A stretch of 64,000 nt of DNA from positions 632,001 through 696,000 of the forward strand of contig NC_092030.1 of the NCBI RefSeq assembly GCF_042242105.1, read 5' to 3'. Source of the stretch: Pempheris klunzingeri (Eukaryota > Chordata > Actinopteri > Acropomatiformes > Pempheridae). The notes beneath the pieces are model-generated. The model was not told where the DNA came from, did no database searches, and was given only the letters and a program-made list of their open reading frames with translations. The position numbers and the translations under genes are program-made. Below, one piece after another: positions 46,931 to 64,000 of this stretch (positions are counted from its first letter, which is position 1; each line of letters starts with the position of its first letter).

Positions 46931-48526
46931 TGCTTTCAAGTCCTTCCCCACCTTGGAGCTCACTTTTTCCAAGCCCCTTCTCTCGTTTCCCTTAATGCCT
47001 TACCTCCCTTTAGCTCTCGCTTCTTTTATTTTACTCCCGTTTCCCTCATCCCTCCTCTACCGACCTCCTCCTTCAGTATTTTCTTATTTGCCACCTCCTG
47101 CCTGTCCTCACCCCCTTCTCCCCCATGTTTCCCTCTGTCCACACCTCCTTTCCTCTTTGCATACCTTCTTCCCTCCTCCCTTTGTCCCACTGTCCAGGTC
47201 AGAGGAGGGTCTGTCAGGCGTTTCCTGTGCGAGCCGCAGGTCCAGACCACACCTTGTCAGGGGATTTCTGCAGCAGTGACGCCCTTTAGAAACCAGGAGA
47301 CATGCACGCTCATGTCTGCATATACTCACACGTGAAAGATGTGGTTGTTTGTGGTAATAATAAGTGAAGCTGTTCAACTGGCTGTCTGTGGGGTGAAAAG
47401 AAACCTGTGGGAAAAATGCTGAAAACATGCAGCACAGAAAACATATTCAACAGGAATTCTATCAAAGCTCCATCTAGAATAAGCAAAACTAAAAAAAAGC
47501 TCAAAGTGTATTTTTACATATTGTGAGTGAAATCAGAGTGACCGTCAGCAGAGAGCCGCTGACCTCCCTTATAAGTCAAGGCTCAGTGTTTTTGTGCACT
47601 TAAGCAGGACCTTTTTACATCATATGCAAACACCCGGAGGGCCACATCTCTGCTCTCCAGTCTGAGAAAGCTGTCAAATCAGGCTGTTCTATTGGTCCCC
47701 AAAGAAATCAACCACATGGCGCGGGTTAAACACTCACCCTGCCTGATGTTTGTAGTGGAGCAGGTCACATCATCGCCACTACTACAGCTTTTCAACTAAC
47801 CTCAGCTTTTTTGGTAACCTGCTTGTTGGACAAAGTCCCGGTGGTACGTGAGTGTGTGCATTGGCACCGTTCACCATGTTCCACACGCCAGCACGTCTTT
47901 GTATTGGCTTCTAGCGAGCGTGTGCACGACCACGTGTGCCAGCGGCAAAAACAGACTTCACTGTGCATCTCTGAAGCGACTTCTGCAGTCTTCCCCCAGT
48001 CCAGGTCAGAGGCAGGAAGTGAGCAGGGAGAAAAGGAGGAAGCAGAAGCAGCTCTCTGCGGCTGCAGGTACTGACCCTCAGCCTTGACCTCCAACCTCAC
48101 CCTCCATCAGTCTGCCAATACGCACGCTGACAAAACACAGATGTGCAAACACAGCGGTGTCTGCAAACTGCAGATACAGAAGGAACTGAGACGGGCTGGG
48201 CTCTCCAACGACAGGACATGCAGATTAACTCTGGCTTTAATTGATGGGGACGCAACAGGATGATTTCTGGGGCCTCTGATCCAACATGTTGCCAACCTTT
48301 ATAAAGCACTGCTGGTCGTGATCAATAAAGTGGTCACACAGACAAACACACCATCAAAGGACGAGTGGATCGAGACCTTTTCTTTCTTTTCTTTAAGACT
48401 ACAGTTTGGACTTTAAGGGATGTAAACTGATGTGAACTCCTTTTTGTTTCCATTAACCTGAAAAGTCCAATAAAAAGAATAAAATGTAGTAAACTGTAAT
48501 AAAGACAAAAAAATCCAGACTGATAA
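46931..48526. other. Intergenic, pyrimidine-rich then unremarkable
   Basis: About 46930-47195 is strongly C/T-rich on the given strand. The rest, up to the ndufa8 3' end, shows nothing recognisable. Confidence 0.5.
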
Positions 48527-48540
48527 TTTATTCTTTTATT
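48527..48540 (-). terminator. ndufa8 polyadenylation signals
   Basis: Two AATAAA hexamers on the minus strand (TTTATT at 48535-48540 and 48527-48532), about 300 bp after the ndufa8 stop. Confidence 0.6.
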
Positions 48541-48840
48541 ATTTTTTGACAACAATAACAAGCATGTGTGTCGTTTGTTCACTCATTACATTTACAGAGG
48601 TGGTCAGGAAAGCTGAAAGGATTCATGGACTTTGTTCACGCAATCATCCTTCCTTCCTTCAAACTGTCTGACGACGCTGGAGGTACAGATACCGAAGACA
48701 CATGAGCTCTGTCCAAAACCAGCCGGCAGACCGAGCGACAGACTGAAAGGTGCCACCGGTGCGTCACAGCTCAGAGGACGTGAGGCTGCTTTGGGACAGA
48801 GCACACGGCTCCGAGAGGCGGCCGACGTCCTGGAGCTGCC

Positions 48841-49385
48841 TCACCAGCTCCAGAAGAATAACCTGCTGCCATGTTTGGACGGCTCCAGTTTACCCTCAAT
48901 GACGGGGTTGGGCTCTGGACGCGGTCTAGAGTGGTACGGGTTCTCAGGGAGGGGCCGCGAGGTCGACACTTTGGTCACCTACAGAAGAAAAGGAAGGTGG
49001 ACACACGTGGTTTTAGTGATGCAGTGTGTCAAGAGCTCGGCTCTTCTTCAGAGTGTGATTAAAACAACCTGAAACACAACAGGTACCAGATCTGTTTGTG
49101 TTTTAAGCCAACATCTGACTGAAAATTGAAGTTGAAGTTCCTCCTCTACCCTGAGCTGCTGAAACCTCGTCCACTCTCCTCCACCTCTGCTTGGCTTTAA
49201 TCAACCCTCCTCATCCTCTCCTCTGGTCAGATCCGTCTTTCCTTTGCTCTCTCTCCTTCGGTTCCTCACATACTTTAGTCATTTTCCAAGACTGGAAATA
49301 TTCTTTAAGACTGCCGTCCACATGTAGTTCACAGGTAACAAAGTCTTTTCATTTGTTCTGTAGCTGAACCACCAGAGGAGCTCAG

Positions 49386-49442
<57 letters not shown>

Positions 49443-52400
49443 AGAGAACCTGGACACCTTCCACAGTAATCTGACATTAGATCTGTTCTGTTGTTTCTCT
49501 GCTCGTATGATTTGACTCCATGAGCATCATCTCTGCCATGCAAGAGCAAAATGGCCAGAAAGTTGATTACAGCCATTCACAGACTTCCAGCTTTGTGCGA
49601 GTGTCTTTTCAAAGGCCGCAGGAGTAAAAGCCCAAAACGCTGTTATCAAAATCGGGTTTTGGTCTTGTTTTGATTGCTGGTGCCTAATTAGTGCTGGCCA
49701 GCGACTCATTCTAGCCCCTTAAAAATTTTATGATAAGAAAAACCAACGCAACATAAAATACATGATTTGGCTGCTCAGGACTGGATCTGAATGAGAGCAC
49801 GTTGCAGATGCAATCAGAGCCTCTTGCGCAGCCCACAATCAGCAAGAATAGCGGCCATCAGCCGTGCCGCTCACGTTGTGAATGCCCAGTCAGTCTCACC
49901 TTAGACAGGTCTCCCAGCTCAGGTCTCTCCCAGCCCAGCTTATCAAGGACGCAGCCGTCGAAGGACTGCTGCTGCTTACGGCAGCGCCGCAGCTCCGCCA
50001 AGTTCGAGTAATCCAGACAGGTCCAGTACTCCGTGAAGGACTCGGCACAGCTCCCCTTGATTTGCCTGCAGGCGACAGACCACAAAGATCTGAATTAGAA
50101 TCAACGATGCAAGAGAAAGATTAAAATAGTCCAGAAATGTTACCCTTAAAAAAATAAAACTAAACACTGGAGCGGTTCAAGAGAAGGAATTAAACTAATA
50201 TACACAACATAAATCACAGTTCCAGTTATTTTACTGCTCAGATTCATGATTCACACTCCGACCACGTCAAGAACTTCTACCAAACTGTGTTTAATGTTAG
50301 TTTCCACCAGTCAAGACTCCTGAGGGTTCCATAATAAGGACTGGCTGAACTGGTCGTGTTCATGGCAGCTGCCAGAAGCAGCTCAGAACCAAACCAGGTC
50401 TGTAATTAAAGCTTTTCTCAAATCTTTCCTCATTACAATAATTACACATATTGCTCTTTCACAGTAACTCTCAGTTTATCTTTGGGGTCACAGTGTCAGT
50501 TGTTTGTTTCGGCTTTAGAATTAGAGCTCTCTCACACACACAGAAGCCCCATAGTGAGTGCGTGGGCATCGGGGTATAAGCAAAGCTCAGTCTAAAACTG
50601 TCAGTAAACACAGACGCAGCACTTAAGAGTGAAAAACCCCAGACCACTTCCTCAAATAGCCCCCAAGGGCAGTTTTAGAGACACAATACACTCTGTCCTC
50701 AACGAGTCCATGTTTTTAAATTAACAGCCCTTTTGTCCGCTGGTCATTTTAAGAAGACAGAAGACACAGACAAAGAAGTTCTCTCTCTCATACTTTAGTC
50801 ACCACTAGTTGATTTATCTTTATCCATTTAACAAGAGTTTAAAGAGAATGTGGAGAAGAGGAGACCTCTTGCTCGTTGGCCAAAAAAATAAAAACTAAAT
50901 CAGCTCTTATTATCAGTTATTTTTGTGAAATGACAGTGAAGTGATCCCAAACACAGACAGCTGTAACATTACTACTCTGACAGAGTTCACCGTGGAAAAT
51001 AACTAACTTTCCTGGATTGTTGCCAGATGCTTTTAGAGTCACTGATAGTTTGACCAAAGATCTGTTCTGGGTATTTCTGCTTTCTTAAAAATCCAGTTTC
51101 ATCTTCACATGAAGCATAAACTCACCATAAAAGTGCAGAGAGGCGTCCTTCACTCCCTCACACCTCCTTAAGCTTGGTTCTAGCCCTACCGTTGAGTTTC
51201 TTAAATGTCTCGTCAGAGAATCAGGAGACATCTCGTCCAGCTACAGATCCTCCCCACCAGGTTCAGTGGACTCAGCAGGAACAGAGCGTGGGGATTCATG
51301 GTGGACTTATAGACATCTGTCCTCAGTCTGGACCAGAACCAACTACTTATTATTAAACTCGTGTCCATCCACATGCTGCACTGGACCTTAAGAATCGCCA
51401 CCTTTTTCTGTCTTAGCCGTGCGTGACTGGCGTTACTTTGCAAATCATTCTGCATCTTAATCCCACTTTGGCCAAACACTGTTGGAATGAAGAGCTTATT
51501 ATCAGGACAAGTTACAGAGCAGGGAACCAGACATCCCAGCTCCGACGTCGTCTTTCTGTGTTAACTTAACAATTGTTGGACAGCTGTCCAACAGCACTAT
51601 CTGCAACCTCAGAGCACATTTTCTGCCCACATGTCCATCACAGAGGGAGAAATGTAAAAAGCTCTGACCACGAACCTCTTCTGACCCGGGTTTCACTCAG
51701 ACTGCTCCCCCCAGCTGGCTCTAGAGTTCAGCCACAACTTCAATCATTCACGGACCACAAACACGCCGTTCAGTTTGGACTTTATCTCCACAAGTGTGTA
51801 TATTCTACCTGATCACTGAGCTTCCAGTCACTGTAAACTACATGTCTGATTACTTAACTCTTCTTGTAGAGATTCTCTGGGAAATAAACCCTCTCAGATG
51901 ACTTTTTCAGTCGTCGTGTCTTTGTAGTCCAGGAGTATTTGGCACCAAAGAGAGTAAAAACCCTGGATGAGAGTTACCTGAAGAAGTTGAGTGCACACTC
52001 GTTGACTTTCCTCCCTTCTTCCAGACACTTCCTGGGGTCCTTCTCCTCCCAGCGGCACAGCATGAACTCTTTGCTGGGTTTGTCACACTGGGAGCCAAAA
52101 TGGTGGGCAGCAGCCTTCAGCACAGAAGATGAGACGTTGATCTGGACGGAAACAGGGAGACACATGAAAAACCATCAGATATTACACACACTAGGACATC
52201 ATTAGATTCTCCCGAGGTACAAGATCATCTTTGGTAGTGTGGTGACCCCATTAGAAAAGCCAAATTAATGTGTTTGATCGGAGAGACAATATTGATACGG
52301 TGCAGAAAGAGAAACAGAATGTGTGCAGCCAAAGCTGAGCTCGCTCCTTTAGTGCAACATGTGCCTTCAAACCTCACATGTAGTCTAAATGTTGTGTGTT

Positions 52401-53229
52401 GTTGACTAAGCTTGTTTATTCAACAATGAAAAATAGATTTTGTGATTTGAGGTTTGGGTGAATTATTCTTCTGTCCATCATCTCTTTAAATCATCTTCAT
52501 GTACAGGAGTGCTGTCAGGAGCCTGGAAAAGTGATGGAAATGTTCAATAACTCGTTCTGTACCTGAAGGATCTTCTTGTCTCTCACACAATAATCAATAC
52601 TGAGAGGGTGTGAGTGCAATAAAATGTATTTCATAAAGTCTAACTACCTTGATGATAATAAAAACAATCAGTCAGGTCCTAACTACAACCAGTTATCCTT
52701 CAACAACAAAAGGATCGACAGTATGAGGAGGTAAGTTACTGATCAAATCACTGCACTGTTAGTGTTGGACACAGTGGAGCCTCTGCAGGCGAACACCTGA
52801 CACACCTGACTCCAAGGACAAGTTCAATGTGCCTCTGACAGGACCGGCCAGAGGGCCAGTGTTCGGCTGCTGCCACCACTGGGGTGAACAGAGAGGTTAG
52901 TGCTCCTGCATACTGAGGGTCCTCTGACGCTTTATACCTTTACCGAGGAGGATGTCACAAAGACACCTGAACATTCACCCGCTCAGAGAGCATTCATGAA
53001 TGTGTGCCGGCGGATAATTAGGTCACCTAACCACCTGTCACCACTGTGGAGGCAGGTATCGCCAGTAGCAAAAGTTATTAGCCACTAAAGCACAGCTTGA
53101 ACCATACAGCAGCTAAGGTTAGCTAGCTAGTTAGCATGCTATGTCTTACTATTTTCACTCAAGCTAACCGCTGCTCACCTCATCCACCTTCAGCTCCTGC
53201 AGTGGGGGGACGTCCACCGTTGTGGGCAT
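48841..53229 (-). CDS. ndufa8: NADH:ubiquinone oxidoreductase subunit A8 (complex I)
   Basis: Four exons: 53229-53179, 52141-51978, 50065-49900 and 48978-48841. All junctions are GT-AG and in phase, giving 172 residues, equal to the human protein. It is an accessory subunit of mitochondrial complex I on the intermembrane-space side. Two CHCH domains show four CX9C pairs: C36/C46, C56/C66, C78/C88 and C100/C110. These would form disulphides through the MIA40 import route. Family-specific stretches seen are [39 protein letters not shown] and [14 protein letters not shown]. There is no cleavable presequence, as expected. The start was chosen because [17 protein letters not shown] matches the family N-terminus. 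It lies head to head with morn5. The introns hold no gene; the one between exons 2 and 3 is 1.9 kb, the one between exons 3 and 4 has (TG)n at 49389-49440. Confidence 0.97.
49389..49440. repeat. (TG)n microsatellite in ndufa8 intron 3
   Basis: About 26 TG units. Confidence 0.95.
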
Positions 53230-53649
53230 GGCTGTGTCTCTCTACAGTAACACAAACGCAGGGAATCAAACACCGCCGATGAAAAACATTCAAGGTCCTC
53301 GTCTGGCTCCGGGACGAGCGACGAGGCCGCGGAGGAAGAAGGTCAGCTCGGTTTGCTGTAGCTGCAGCTGGGGGCGCGTCCTGATGACGCAACTCGGAGC
53401 GCGACCACCGCTGGCGCATGCGCACTAGAGGAACTGTGAAGTTAGATTAAATAAAACTTGTTTGTTTTTGTCAAGTTTCATTTCAGCGGTGTAAAAACGA
53501 CAAACATGTGATAAAAGACCATTTCTTCCTCTCGCTGAACACTTTCAGTCGTAGCCTCTCGCTGGCTTCCTGTTGTCATGTTGCTATGGTAACGTCGTGC
53601 TTCTTATGTTTACTTGTTGGAGTGCAGAAGGAAGGACGTCCGTGTGTCA
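53230..53649. promoter_or_regulatory. Divergent ndufa8 / morn5 promoter with NRF1 site and RFX X-box
   Basis: The two start codons are 420 bp apart, on opposite strands. GCGCATGCGC at 53414-53423 is a perfect NRF1-type palindrome, 185 bp upstream of the ndufa8 ATG. GTTGCTATGGTAAC at 53580-53593 is a perfect palindromic X-box (RFX site), 56 bp upstream of the morn5 ATG. TGACGCAA at 53385-53392 resembles an ATF/CRE half site. No TATA box was seen, and the region around 53310-53425 is CpG-rich. NRF1 control of respiratory-chain genes and RFX control of ciliary genes are established; binding here is inferred. Confidence 0.75.
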
Positions 53650-62981
<9,332 letters not shown>

Positions 62982-63795
62982 AGTGATCCACCAACACAAC
63001 TCCTCTTTGTACCATTTTATCAGTAGGTAAGCTGCAGAGACACTCCGGGGATTAAAGGCAAACCTCTGGGTTCATATTGTGTCTGTTTATGATTTATTGA
63101 AATGCTCCTTGTTGAGGAACCACCGCTGCATTTCAGTGTGTGTGTGTCCTCAAGGAAATCTGTGTTTCCATTCAGTTTGATCACACAAACAGATTATTTT
63201 AAGCATTCTGCATGTTGGTTTTAGTGAAACTATATTTAGTATTTATATCTACCAGTCAGAAGCATTTACTGAAGATCACTGTGCACAGGGTCAAAAACAC
63301 CTCTTTAAAAAAAGAAGTTTGTTTTTCTCTGACCTGTCAGACCTGAAACAAAAACTGATTTTGCAAACATAAAAATGTGTCTGTGTGGATTTCATCACTC
63401 GTGCTCATTCATTCCTGCAGACAGAGACCGTGAGAATACTCCTAAAATACTGACTACAATATTGCGTTAATAGTCAACATGACATGAAAACTATATATTT
63501 AGGCCTCACAAAGTCTTATTTAATAATGCTCAGGATATTATTATTGCTCTCCAAGACCAAATGTTCCGAGTTAGATCTGTTTGTGATGTGCAGGTAAGGC
63601 TCTGCTTTGTGTGGGGATCATTGCTCATGATAGACCAGGCTACTCGTTAACGACTCGTTAACATATAATCACCATAAACGAGCTCAATAAATTGACTGAA
63701 TAGGACAAAAAGCCTTTTAAAGGAAACAGTCCTTCAATCTTTCCTCCCATGATGCACCTTTCCTAATTTATGGGAAATACACATTCACAAAAAAT

Positions 63796-63844
<49 letters not shown>

Positions 63845-64000
63845 TCAGAGTGTATTCACGCACCCATGAACCAGAGCTGCACCAAACCACAAGCACGAGA
63901 AGCGATGAGACGGTGAAGCGTGATGCATCATCACACGTAGAAGGTTCAGTTCCTTCATATTTATTTTCTGTATTTGTACGTTTGTGCCCTCGTCACTTCG
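62982..64000. other. Right flank: morn5 3' UTR, then intergenic
   Basis: ATTAAA at 63051-63056 may end the morn5 transcript. A (CA)n array lies at 63797-63841. No exon of a following gene was recognised. Confidence 0.55.

Noticed and set aside
46673-47335. A 220-codon open frame over the CNE-like block and pyrimidine tract
   Set aside because: The second half is Ser/Pro/Leu/Phe low complexity from the C/T-rich tract, and frames on the other strand are equally open. No domain seen.

Overview
The window is vertebrate nuclear DNA, almost certainly from a teleost fish and probably a percomorph. It has small GT-AG exons, very dense (CA)n/(TG)n microsatellites, copies of a dispersed repeat I associate with percomorph genomes, and four recognisable vertebrate genes. 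No bacterial-type operons, CRISPR arrays, rRNA or tRNA genes were seen.

Layout. Positions 919-8857 hold a complete Ty3/Gypsy LTR retrotransposon: two 422-bp LTRs that read as identical, a 4-bp target duplication (CCAG), a primer binding site, an intact gag, an intact pol and a polypurine tract. The gag stop lies directly behind a classical T TTA AAC slippery heptamer, so pol is probably made by -1 ribosomal frameshifting. Positions 11440-13517 hold rbp4l (purpurin), a secreted retinol-binding lipocalin of photoreceptors, with a TATA box and CRX/OTX-type sites. Positions 17411-25216 (minus strand) hold a type I keratin of the K18-like group: nine coding exons plus a non-coding first exon. Positions 25217-48520 are a 23-kb stretch without recognisable genes. 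It is rich in microsatellites but contains several islands of ordinary-looking, motif-rich unique sequence that resemble conserved non-coding elements. Positions 48527-53229 (minus strand) hold ndufa8, a complex I subunit with four CX9C pairs. Positions 53650-62981 (plus strand) hold morn5, whose fifth exon lies 6.3 kb beyond the fourth.

Context. ndufa8 and morn5 are head to head and share a 420-bp intergenic region. It carries a perfect NRF1-type palindrome on the ndufa8 side and a perfect RFX X-box close to the morn5 start, which suits a respiratory-chain gene and a MORN-repeat gene linked to cilia or flagella. NDUFA8-MORN5-LHX6 is a known vertebrate gene order, so lhx6 probably lies just beyond the right edge. 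The CNE-like blocks, including one next to the last morn5 exon, could be its regulatory elements. That last idea is inference.

All exon boundaries were worked out by eye from GT/AG sites, reading phase and remembered protein families. No alignment was run.
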